Assembly: GCA_958430865.1 (NCBI GenBank)
Contig: CAUDNR010002502.1
Location: 5,490-60,725 of the forward strand
DNA length: 55,236 bases
Source of the DNA: Entrophospora sp. SA101
Taxonomy: Eukaryota > Glomeromycota > Glomeromycetes > Entrophosporales > Entrophosporaceae
Direction of reading: 5' to 3'
Below the pieces are notes generated by a model. That model saw only the letters and a list, made by a program, of their open reading frames with translations, had not been told where the DNA came from and made no database searches. The position numbers and the translations under genes are program-made. Position 1 is the first letter of the stretch; each line of letters begins with the position of its first letter. Shown here in pieces: positions 45,214-55,236 of the stretch.

Positions 45214-46806
45214 CTAGAGAAAAGAGTTAAAATCAAGATTATTTAACGAACTATCATTACTTGTATAACTTTTCAAGCTTTTAGATTTAGCAATCTCTTC
45301 ATCTAAGATTCTACTTGTATGATATGCATCTGGATGTGATTTGTGTGCTTGTTGCAAATCACTACCATTACTGCTGCTGCTGCCATCATTATTAAAATCA
45401 ATTTCATGTTTTTTGACTTTAGAAAATTTGAATAATCTTTTTATTAAACTATTATTATTGTTACTATTATTTTTCAAACTTTTATTTTTAAAAATTTCTT
45501 CAAGTTTGTTTTCAGCAAATATTAAAAGCTCTCTAGCAGTTGGTCTTTTTGATGGATCCACATCCCAACATCTCTGCATCATTTGCACATAATCTTCAGG
45601 CATTGCAGGTAATATTGGTGGTTGTAAACCTTCACATATATCAAAAATTAAACGATGATTGTGAGCTCTATCATCAAATGGTGGATGTCCTGCAAATATT
45701 TCCCACATTAACATCCCAACACTATAGATATCTGACTCTTTTGTATTCTTTTTGCCTCTAAGTAGCTCAGGTGCAACATATGATACAATCCCATAGACTT
45801 TATTTGATGACTTTTCATCAACTGGTCCACATAATCCTAAATCTGTAATATAACAATTACCTCCTTCCACAAGTATATTACCACTATGTAAATCACAATG
45901 GATTAAATTTTTTTTATGTATTTGATGTAATGCACTACATAAACAATCAAAGATTGTAATCCTATCTTTTAATGTTAAATTTAAATGGTTTTTTTGCAAG
46001 TAATCCCTTAAATTTCCTTCTAAATAATTTAAAACTATTGCATAATTCCCATTATCTGGGAATTTAGTTATACCATAGCAATGAACAATTAAATTTGATT
46101 TAATTTCACAATAATTCTTTGCCTGGAAATAAATATAAGATCAATTAGTATTATATATAATACAGTATTGTTTTAAATGACAACTACCAACCTCATCAAA
46201 AAAAGCTTTTCCTGGATTACTTGAATTATTTAAACTTTTTAATACTACTAGTTGCCCTCCTTCTAAATAACTAAATTCCTTTTTATTTTCGTTGTAATCA
46301 TCAATAATTCCTCTTGTCCATGTAGCAGTATAAATCGAACTAAATCCACCTTCTGTCAATTTTGTTACATCTTCAAATTGCTCAAAAGGTATCCATTCTA
46401 AAATATAGTTTGGCAGAGATGATTTCATTTGACATTGTTGAATAAAATCATCAATTATGTTATTTCCAGATGTCCAAGTGGTGAAAAGACTCTGTAATTG
46501 TAATCTAATACAACCTTCACAGAACCTATCAGAGTATCTTGTCAATTTACACTTGTTACATTCTTTTGGTTTGCCCCATTTATATGTTACATTATTTAAT
46601 TCAAAAGTATAAATAAACCTTTCTTTACAAAATTTTTTTTCATTTTCAGAAAGCTCCTTGTTTTTTTTGACCAATGAAAAAAAATAATCTTTTCTACTTT
46701 CTCTATCAGAATTAACCAGAGCATTATCATACATTTCATTATGAATTTTATATACAAATTTCTTTCTTTCTTGCGATAATGATGATAATAGTTTAGCATA
46801 TGACAT
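45214..46806 (-). CDS. TKL-like protein kinase with zinc knuckle (copy 2)
   Basis: Same two-exon gene as 15902-17494: exon 1 46806-46192, exon 2 46122-45214, 507 aa. The one coding difference I see is WTSGNN here against WTSVNN in copy 1, at residue 114. Gly is the usual residue of this motif in the family (all six modules of the 30621 gene have WTSGN), so this copy keeps the ancestral form. Zinc-knuckle Cys, Lys190, Asp282 and DLG are all present. Confidence 0.85.
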
Positions 46807-48441
46807 TATATAAAAATATAAAATATAAATTTGACTTGGTTTTTTTTTTTGAGAATAAATAATATAAAAGAAAGGTTTCCGTGTTTATTTTTTTCCTAAT
46901 TTAACAAATTTGAAATGTTTGAAATATTCTGTAAAGAAGACTTGAAACGGTGCAATTACGGATTAGTTCAAAATCAAAAGGTTTTTTTCTTTTTTTTGCT
47001 GCGCTTTCTTGAAATTAATTTGTTAAAATTGAAATTTGAACAAAAATATTTTCGTTTTCCGAAAATGATGAATGGTTTACATCACCGTGTCATGCAAATT
47101 CACATTGTTATCTATTTGGCTAGTGATCACAATCATCATATTCATGAATATTCATTAAGGGGGTTACACTTATCAAAATCAAGTGATTGACACATAATTT
47201 TAAGGGATTTTTGGATTTTTGATAAGTGTAACCCCCTTAATGAATATTCATGAATATGATGATTGTGATCACTATATTTGGCAACCGAAAAATTTATCTT
47301 TTTTGTTCAAAACGTCAGGATTGAGCAAGCAGTTACTTGACTGAAAGAAAATCATATTTCGCTTTAGATGTTTTTTGCGCGGTGTCTACCGTTAGGTTTT
47401 TGTCTTGTTCTGACGTTTCAAACCGTTCAAAATGACCAAAACTTATAGCCTTAGACAGATCGTATTAGTATATTTTCGGTCAACAATATGTTTGTATTGA
47501 ATTAAAAAAAAAATTATTTTTTGATATTGACCATTTGAGGGATAATGGATGATTCGGATAAGAATTTTTAATTATGAAAAAAAAGTTAGTTGATTGTATG
47601 AAGTTTATTCTTCTATAGTAAATAGACTTGGGAAAAAAATTTCAATCGACCCATTGACCTTTAATCTGTGATGAATGATAGACACGAGGAAAAGATCAGG
47701 GCAAAAAGATCTTTTTTTTTAACAATCGAAATTCATAAACTCACCGAATAAAGGCACTAAAGAAAGAAATTGCTCGATAACTCTTGATTCACACGAGGGT
47801 TCATCTTTACAAAGAATCTTTTATTAAATTTATTAAATTCGCAAACAATTTCCCTTTTGCATGTGTAATTTTTGCTCAACACAACGAATAAAATAAAAAT
47901 ATTGATTTAATAATAACATGACTGCTCCGAACGAATATAATAGACATCTTGCATTTGTAATGTGTAAAGCCCAATCATACATAGAATGACATTTCGGCAC
48001 TACATTCCTCGACCCTCTGTGGGCGAAACTATTTCGGATTTGCTAAATAATGTGGAGTTAATAATAAGAAAATTAATCAATAACCTGAATCGATTTTTAA
48101 TTGTAGACCCTACTTAATTATAAATCTAGTTCCAGTAAAAACTAAATTGATTTACTATCTATTGAAATATTTAAAGCATTGTAATTTAGTAAATTATCAT
48201 CATAATTATCATATATCTGCTTTAGGGTTATTTAATCTATCATTATTATTATGTTTAAAAATTATGATAGTTTATTGAAAGGATTTATAATGGTTTTTTG
48301 ATATAATTGAGAGTATTATATAACTAATAATACTGTAGATATCTATTTCTTACATCTTTTGGATCTAATGTTATTTTTTTTATTAAACGCATATGCAGTA
48401 TTTTTTACTGATGAACTATTGCTTGCCATTTACTCATTGAA
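46807..48441. other. Repeat R1 (copy) and flanks
   Basis: Counterpart of 17495-19129: repeat R1 at 46952-47857 with the hAT MITE inside, then unrecognised AT-rich spacer. Confidence 0.5.
47121..47274. mobile_element. hAT-type MITE, copy 2
   Basis: Duplicate of 17809-17962, with the same 58-bp inverted arms and flanking TATTTGGC on both sides. Confidence 0.85.
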
Positions 48442-48802
48442 TTAGCATTTCGATGTGGCCTCCTCATTTGGTGATTTTGATTCAGTTGATTTGAATTCTA
48501 TTTTTTGAGGATTATCGGCCAAAAGATTACTGTATAATTCTAACCATTGTTCTTCTTCATTTCCTGGATCGTTTACATCATTTTTTATTTGAATAGTCAT
48601 TATTCTATCATGTGGATCATCATTTGGGTATTATTTCATTATTAATTTGGCTTTCGTAATTGTTTCATGGATGGCTTCTATCAAGATGCATTCTCAATCT
48701 TGATTTTTTGGAAATGCATGTACGTGACGCACACAATTACGTACTGATTTTTTTAGTTGGTATAATAAGGTGTGTACAACTTGTAAATAATAATCAATAT
48801 TT
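48442..48802 (-). pseudogene. Broken gene of unknown function (copy 2)
   Basis: Duplicate of 19130-19490 with the same two in-frame stops, so the damage predates the segmental duplication. Confidence 0.55.
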
Positions 48803-49149
48803 ATTCAATTGTACATTTTAGTTTTATAAAATGGCAAAATATAGATGTACTTATCTACGCAACGATGTAATAAACCATATTGTCACATTGAAGGCTGTCA
48901 TGAACATTGGTTATCAAAAACTCGTTTACCATGCCCTATAAAAAATTTTGTCAGAAAATGTACGGAATGTATTTTCAGGACATTATCAGGTCAAATATGT
49001 ACGGAAAAGCGCACGTTTCATGTATAATTCCGTACATATTCCATACAAAATGCACGAAAAAATTTTTATTGGGAATATATATACCAAATGTCTCTCAAGC
49101 AAATAAACAAGTAAATGAATGGAATTTTTTTATGCAATTTGTTCGTTAC

Positions 49150-49425
49150 CTTTATCTTTGTTTCTCTCCATTTCACCACTTCATTCTCCCACCTATTCTT
49201 ATTTTCCTCTAGCCCTCTCTTTTCATTCTCCAATTCCTTCTCCCCATCTTTAATATTTATCTTCCCTTCATTTTTACATTTCCCTTCCCTCAGCTTACTC
49301 TTCAACTCTTTCAACCTGTTCACATTCCCTTCGTCCCTAAATTCTTTTAACTCCTTCTCGGCTTCTTTTAATTTCTCATTTGCATTGTTTAATTGCTGTC
49401 TTATTTCTTCAATTGTTGTCAATTT
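49150..49425 (-). pseudogene. Coiled-coil exon remnant (copy 2)
   Basis: Duplicate of 19838-20113, unchanged. Confidence 0.45.
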
Positions 49426-49542
49426 TTACGGTAAAAAAAATTGATTAATTAATTGTTAATTTGGACCAATAGTTACATGACTTGGGAGGACCCAAAGCCA
49501 TTGCGAGTATTATCTATTCTTTGGGCACTCTGACAAAAATCT

Positions 49543-49705
49543 AACCTTCACTATTATTACTACTGCTATTCTTTTTATCATAATCGATAATAATGTTGTT
49601 GTTTTCATTAACCTCTTCTTCACCTTCTACTTTTATCGTTTTCCTTCTAGGCTCATTTTTTCGTTGGTGCAACACTTTTTTCTTTTCATGAACTTCAAAA
49701 GCCAT
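49543..49705 (-). CDS. Short basic/acidic ORF (copy 2)
   Basis: Duplicate of 20231-20393, 53 codons, unchanged; function unknown and gene status uncertain. Confidence 0.3.
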
Positions 49706-49892
49706 TTTATTAAAAGAAAAATATGGATTCAGTTTGATCTTTTTATCAACTTTAAAGGAGTATTTTTTATCACTAGTTGATTTATTTTTGATTTTGGTAA
49801 ATAAGGTTTGGTTTTAATTGGTATATCCTTGTTTACTTATTTCGTTGTAATAAATTAGAATTCTTTTTTTTTTCTTTATTTTTGCTTAGTTG

Positions 49893-50282
49893 TCAATTCA
49901 AGTCTAAACTTAAGATTGCTTTTAATGACGGCTCAAACTCTGCCAAAAATCTAATAAACAATTTAGTGTGGCCTGACGATTGATTTTTGGCAACCATAAG
50001 TATTTTGCATAGAACCGGTTGATCAAATATCTTTTTATAATTCTTCGATTTTCTCTTCAATATAGACTTAAACTTATTCCTATTTTTTTATTTTTTTTAT
50101 TTTTTTTGAGGTGAATTCTTCGCTCAAACTTTCTATTGAATTTGTTGCTATAGTACCTAATTTAGGATTTTCAAAGAATGCGAAAAACCATCAATGTAAT
50201 CATGAAAGTTTTTCCTCTGGGAATAATTTTTTTTTTTTGTCTCGCGAAACTTATGAAATTCAGTAAAAAATTCTTTAAGGTT
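49893..50282 (-). pseudogene. Frameshifted gene remnant (copy 2)
   Basis: Duplicate of 20581-20970 with the same frame breaks. Confidence 0.5.
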
Positions 50283-50770
50283 TTACAATTAATATCCTTT
50301 ACTTTTTTTCTTCATATAGTAAGTAGGTTTGGTAATGACAAATGATTAAAGAGATAATCAAAATTGCAATTTTCAAAAGATACAAGAAATAACATATGAA
50401 GTTATGACAATCAATGTTAATATTATTATTGTGGTTTCGGAATTTGTTGAAAATTCAGTGGGAGTGTAACGTTACATGACGAAATCTTAACACTGGTTGT
50501 CATAACCATCATAAATTATAAATATTCAAATGATGATTCTATTATGTTCTATAAATACTACAATGAATAAATAAATTGATTGGATGATAATAATTAATTA
50601 ATAATTATAATAAAATAATAGAATATTTCAAAGTAGCCTTTGTGTGTCTAAAAAATTGTATGAATGGTTTTGATTGGATTAATAATCAAAATTATCATCA
50701 TTAAAAAGTGATTTTGTTTTTTTGTTTTTTTGTTTTTTTTTCACTCTTCAATACCTAAAAAAGTCTACGT

Positions 50771-53010
50771 TTATAATATCTTTTCTTCGAAAATTCTAAA
50801 TATACCATCATTATCATGAAAGTCATTATGTACAATATTAATCAGGTACCAATTTTCCATTATTTCTGTAATCAATTGAGAAGAAATAGTATCCTTGTCA
50901 TATATTTTTGCCCATTCACTCCAAAGTTCAAAAGCTTCATCCTATAAAATCATAATTTAATAATTATTATACATCAAGATGTATTATAATAAATATTTAT
51001 AATGATAGTTAGTTACCTTCCAAGCCATAAAGCTCATATACTCTACAACTGTTGGCTGAATGATTTCTTTTCCAGGGAATACACCCCAAGTGACAGCATT
51101 AGGTCCATCACTTTGTGTATTAGTTTTCAAATCACCCTTATAAAATAAGCAATTTAATAATTTTAATATTTAAAAAAAAAATTATAATGACAATAAATAT
51201 ATAAATAATATACCTGTTTGTTAACTGCATGATATGTAATATTTGGATCTTTTTCAATTTTAAGGATAAGAGAATCAAGTTTTAGAGGAGAAACAAAAAT
51301 TTCCAAATATGCCTTTTTTAATATAATTAATTATCATCATTATAAATTAATAATCATCATCATTTATATCTAATTTTTTTTACTTTTTGTTTTCTTGATC
51401 AAATCAATATGTAATATATACCTTTTGATATACATAACCATTCTTTGGGCCCCAACCAAATACTTTATTATCACTTCTGACACCATTAACAGCAGGCTGA
51501 GAATTAATGGATAAATACCCCATAGAATTAATCTTTGCTAGACGATCCTTTATCATATCAGTTTCTTGTGCAAGTGATTGATCAGACCATGGCAGTGAAC
51601 TGATTTTACCATTACAATATTGAACAAATAAGTTATAAATGTCATTCAATGTTTGTGGATGTCCCCATAATTTAAGTGCTTCTTTATCCTAATTTATGAA
51701 AATATGATTGATTTATGAATTCGAAAATTTTTTTTTGTATATATGACATTAAAATAATTTCAGATTTATTTACATACGGAATGTTTGAGTGATATACCAT
51801 AGCCATCGATTTCTCCGAAGGCTTTTATTTAAAATTTACATTTTAATATTAGCAAATAGATTTTTTGAGATAAATGACAAAGTTCTAATTTTTTTTTTTA
51901 AAAAAAAGCATAAATACCTGGTGATCTTGAATCACCCCATCTACCATTTGGATATTCATCCCATGCTTCGGTACGTGCAATATAACTTTTTGAACGATTT
52001 CCCCAGAATATTGGACGAACACTTTCATTCTTACGTTTTGCTGAAAAAGACTGATAATATAAAAATAATTTTATATAAATATTATATATATATATGTATG
52101 TATATATGAGATGACATTAATAAACTTATTAATTAGATAAGTCATTTACCATAGACCATGGTAATGGTTTGGCTTTTTCTATATCAATAAATTCAAGAGC
52201 TTCCAAAATCAAACGTGTGGATCTTTCCAAATTCATTGTGTAAAAATGGTATCCTTTAATACCAGCAGCATACATCTTCTTAACCATTCGAATAGTCAGT
52301 TCAATTCCATATTTTTTGACAGCATCATCATCATGTTTGATAGGTTCCAAATCATCAAGTACATTCTGAGGAACAAAGGTTTTACAAAGTGTTATGATTC
52401 TATTAAATCCCGAATAATTCTGTATTGGCAAAAGACCGGGAATTATGGGACATTTGATACCAATAGCACGACATTTTTCAACCCATTCTAAAAATACATC
52501 TACATCATAAAATAATTGTGTGACGATAAAATCTGCACCAGCATCCACTTTCTTTTTGAGTTGACGTAAATCATCATCTTTATCAGGATTGTCAACATGG
52601 CCCTCACAATATCCAGCTACACCAATTCCAAAATAATCATTGTATTGTTCACGGATGTAACGAACCAAGTCAATTGCATATGTAAAACCACCCTGTACTG
52701 CTTCCCAACGTTCTTGACCATGAGGTGGGTCGCCACGCAAAGCAAGAATATTTTGACATCCACATTCTTTAGCTTGCTAATTAATATTATGATTATAAAA
52801 TAATGACACATGCATAAGTAACAATTCTTTGTAAAATAAAACATATTAATTGAGTGTACCTTAAGAGCTATATCTATCTTTTCTTTAGGCATATTTGTAC
52901 AAGTAAGATGCATCATTGTTTCCAAGCCATAAACCGATTGTGCGGTTGCTACAATTTCAGAAGTGAGTTGGGAAGAAGTACCTCCAGCATTCCATGTGAC
53001 ATCAATAAAT
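50771..53010 (-). pseudogene. 5'-truncated MTHFR copy
   Basis: Exons 3-9 are identical in structure to the intact gene at 21459-23970, but exon 2 is cut just before [10 protein letters not shown] and exon 1 is missing. At 53009-53010 the coding sequence joins unrelated DNA (the kinase 3' flank). A chance frame upstream (to 53066) has no promoter or ATG of the family. The FEYFPPKT motif with the catalytic Glu and the start of the barrel are lost, so any product would be inactive as a reductase, although the S-adenosylmethionine-binding half is whole. Confidence 0.9.
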
Positions 53011-54069
53011 GCGCCAATAATATAAATAAAATAAAATTCTACCGCACCCCAAACTTTTGGCTCCAAACATTAGTGAGCAAACAAGCAAGATTAGTAACAT
53101 TGGTTAACTAGCGAGTGTTAACAACGATTAGTAACATAATTTGCTTTTAGTGAGTAAGCAAAGGTTTGGACTAATTAACGTTGGCTAAATGAAGTATTGT
53201 CCAAAGGTTAATTGGGAATACTGGTAGTATTGTTGCAATTGTAAAGCTGTTAAACAAGCTACTTGTGTTGTTTTGCAAGTAAACCAAAATGAGCTTGCAA
53301 TTGGCCAATGAATGTAAATAAGGAAAACAACTGAAATAAATCAATCACAAGGGAATAAAAGGAACTTTATAGCATTGTAAAAGGCCACCTTTATTTATTT
53401 ACATTTATCTGGTACCATTCAGTGTGCTCACAGACTTGTCTAGGTGCAGTAATCAAGAACCAAAATAAATTCATAAACTAATTAATTGACAAGAATTGAA
53501 TTATTTGCAATTAACTGACAAGAGTAGTCCCAAAGTTAAGCCATAAAATTGTTATCACAATATCACCATTTAACAAGAATCAAAAAACTGTAAAAAGTTT
53601 ATTATTATAATTTAGTTTTAAAAATAAAATAAAGATAAAATAAAAAGAAAGATAAATAATTATAATGAATAAATTTATATTGTTACTAAAATTTAATTCA
53701 TTAATTAATATTGTTAGTAATAATTAATAGATAGTAATTTCCAATTGATCAATAATGAAAATATTATTCGTCTTTTGTTAACATTCTAGAGAAAAGAGTT
53801 AAAATCAAGATTATTTAACGAACTATCATTACTTGTATAACTTTTCAAGCTTTTAGATTTAGCAATCTCTTCATCTAAGATTCTACTTGTATGATATGCA
53901 TCTGGATGTGATTTGTGTGCTTGTTGCAAATCACTACCATTACTGCTGCTGCTGCCATCATTATTAAAATCAATTTCATGTTTTTTGACTTTAGAAAATT
54001 TGAATAATCTTTTTATTAAACTATTATTATTGTTACTATTATTTTTCAAACTTTTATTTTTAAAAATTT
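53009..54069. repeat. Third copy of the kinase 3' flank and C-terminal tail
   Basis: Matches 15125-16185 (offset 37884) and the equivalent of copy 2 without a difference that I can see, up to about 54069. From there the match drops abruptly to roughly 80-85%. The left edge shares AT with MTHFR exon 2, a 2-bp microhomology junction. Confidence 0.88.
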
Positions 54070-54620
54070 CATCAAGTTTGTTTCTAGCAAAGTCAAGCAG
54101 CTCTCTGCTAGTTGGTCTTTTTGATGGATCCACATCCCAACATCTCTGCATGATTTGCACATAATCATCAGGCATTTCAGATAATATTGGTGGTCGTAAA
54201 CCTTCTTCACATATATCAAAAACCAAACAATGATTGTGAGCTCTATCATCAAATGGTGGACAACCTGCAAATATTTCCCACATTAACATCTCAACACTAT
54301 AGATATCTGTTTCTTTTTGCCTTTAAATACTTCAGGTGCAACATATGCTACAATTCCATAGACTTTGCCTGATGACTTTTCATCAACTGGATCACATAAT
54401 CCCAAATCTGTAATAAAACAATTATCTCCTTGCAATAATATATTACCGCTATGTAAATCACAATGGATTAAATCTTTCCAACCTATCTGATGTAATGCAT
54501 CACATAAATGATAAATTATTATAATTCTATTTTTAATGTTAAATTTAAATAGTTTTTTTTGTAAATTACTCCTTAAATTTCCATAAGGTAAAAAAATGCA
54601 TAATTCCCATTATCTGTGAA
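53786..54620 (-). pseudogene. Kinase pseudogene with a recently homogenised 3' end
   Basis: The last roughly 95 codons (53786-54069) equal the tail of the two intact kinases. Upstream the sequence is a diverged paralog: SKRPTSRELLDFARNKLDEI in place of SKRPTARELL..., EEGLRPPILSEMPDDYVQIM with an extra Glu codon, and CPPFDDRAHNH. A net loss of 10 bases in the GKKNTKESDIYS region (about 54312) shifts the frame. Further 5', HCDLHSGNIL-like and DLGL-like codons remain recognisable (54390-54470), but indels near 54535-54600 and loss of the whole N-lobe and zinc knuckle end it. Not functional. Confidence 0.85.
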
Positions 54621-55084
54621 ACAACGAAATTATTAATATATTAGATGAATTTTACTAAAGATTTCCCATTATCTGAGCAGGTTAGATTATGTTTATCTGA
54701 AGAGATACCATTGCTTGTAGGATATACCATAAATTCTACAAGTAGTTTTCTTTGATATTATCTTGCACCAAAGATTAATGAATAATAATAAATAAATAGA
54801 TGAGTAAGTTAGTAATTTTTAATAAAAAAATTATTAGATTTTATGAATGTACTTTAAATATGAAATAATAAGATAATAAATTTGCATTTGAAAATAACGC
54901 ATTTTATTTTTTATTTATTTATTTAAAAATTATATATGCATAATAATATTTACAAGAAGGAGAAAGATATATGAATATATATATATATATATAGAAAAAT
55001 AAATGCAAATAATAAATTCTAAGAAAATTAATAATAATAATAATAATTAACCTTCCATGCTTCCACAATATAATTAATAAATTA
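54621..55084. other. AT-rich spacer
   Basis: No gene seen. Includes an (AT)n run at about 54974-54992 and (ATA)n at about 55030-55047. Confidence 0.45.
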
Positions 55085-55234
55085 TTATTGTGGAAATAAT
55101 CCATGTACTTGAAGTCTATATAAACAAGTAAATCTTGGGTTCTCATGATTATTCAAAACCTTCATCATTATAGCTTGAATGCGTTTATTGTTGACTCTTG
55201 AAATAGATTTTGGCAAATGAAATATTTGCAATGG
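55085..55234 (-). CDS. Possible C-terminal exon of an unidentified gene (runs off the window)
   Basis: An open frame of 49 codons reaches the window edge and ends at TAA 55085-55087. The product (LPKSISRVNNKRIQAIMMKV, then NNHENPRFTCLYRLQVHGLF) has varied, coding-like composition, unlike the surrounding spacer. I recognise no domain. The start and remaining exons would lie beyond 55236. Confidence 0.35.
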   Translation of the reverse strand, partial: PLQIFHLPKSISRVNNKRIQAIMMKVLNNHENPRFTCLYRLQVHGLFPQ

Positions 55235-55236
55235 TT

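Larger units (their letters stand above)
37780..53010. repeat. 15.2 kb segmental duplication, copy 2
   Basis: Direct copy of 8469-23698. Differences seen: G for T at 39945 (copy 1 10634), three bases at 40382-40403, one extra T at about 40700, and C for A at 46467. Flanks differ from copy 1 on both sides: a unique spacer on the left, and on the right a jump inside MTHFR exon 2 to a third copy of the kinase 3' flank. Confidence 0.93.

Noticed and set aside
52617..53066. 149-codon minus frame that seems to give MTHFR copy 2 a new start
   Set aside because: The N-terminal residues come from the unrelated kinase flank and the frame runs through an unspliced MTHFR intron; it is a truncation product.

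Overview
This window looks like nuclear DNA of a glomeromycete (arbuscular mycorrhizal) fungus, most likely Rhizophagus or a close relative. It is very AT-rich, introns are short (about 60-130 nt, GT-AG), and intergenic space is full of degenerate repeats. The protein kinases carry an N-terminal C-x2-C-x9-C-x2-C motif, a WTSGN motif and a DLHSGNIL catalytic loop, a combination I know from the large kinase expansion of that group. The species call is inference. A run of 10 Ns at 35787-35796 shows that two contigs were joined.

Layout. 1-829: N-terminal part of a BUR1/CDK9-like kinase (minus), divergent from a ten-exon DNA polymerase alpha subunit B gene (1099-3231, plus). 4706-4882: an Hsp20 fragment, convergent with an UNC-45/She4-type myosin chaperone (6999-4879, minus). 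8469-23698: a 15.2 kb segment with a small secreted cysteine-rich protein, a two-exon kinase, several broken genes, two MITEs and most of a nine-exon methylenetetrahydrofolate reductase (MTHFR) gene that starts at 23970. 23971-30620: gene-poor, with dispersed repeats and an ATTCG-type satellite. 30621-35173: an eight-exon kinase-family gene. 35648-35786: a transposon-like end running into the N gap.

After the gap, 35797-37269 is an inverted copy of the secreted-protein locus. 37780-53010 is a nearly identical direct copy of the whole 15.2 kb segment (offset 29311-29312). At 53009-53010 this copy breaks inside MTHFR exon 2 and joins a third copy of the kinase 3' flank, which runs into a diverged, frameshifted kinase pseudogene (to about 54620). 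A possible C-terminal exon of one more gene lies at the right edge.

The most unusual object is the gene at 30621-35173. Six copies of the zinc-knuckle plus kinase N-lobe module are strung together in frame and followed by one kinase C-lobe. Eight exons splice without a frame error into 1319 codons. Exons 2-6 all begin and end in phase 0, so the number of lobes could vary by unequal crossing-over or by splicing. The C-lobe has HHN where HRD is expected, so the product may be a multi-lobe pseudokinase. I do not know a described protein of this architecture.

The housekeeping genes (BUR1-like, POLA2, UNC-45, MTHFR) show no functional link to each other. The kinases, secreted protein, pseudogenes and repeats form the fast-evolving accessory part.
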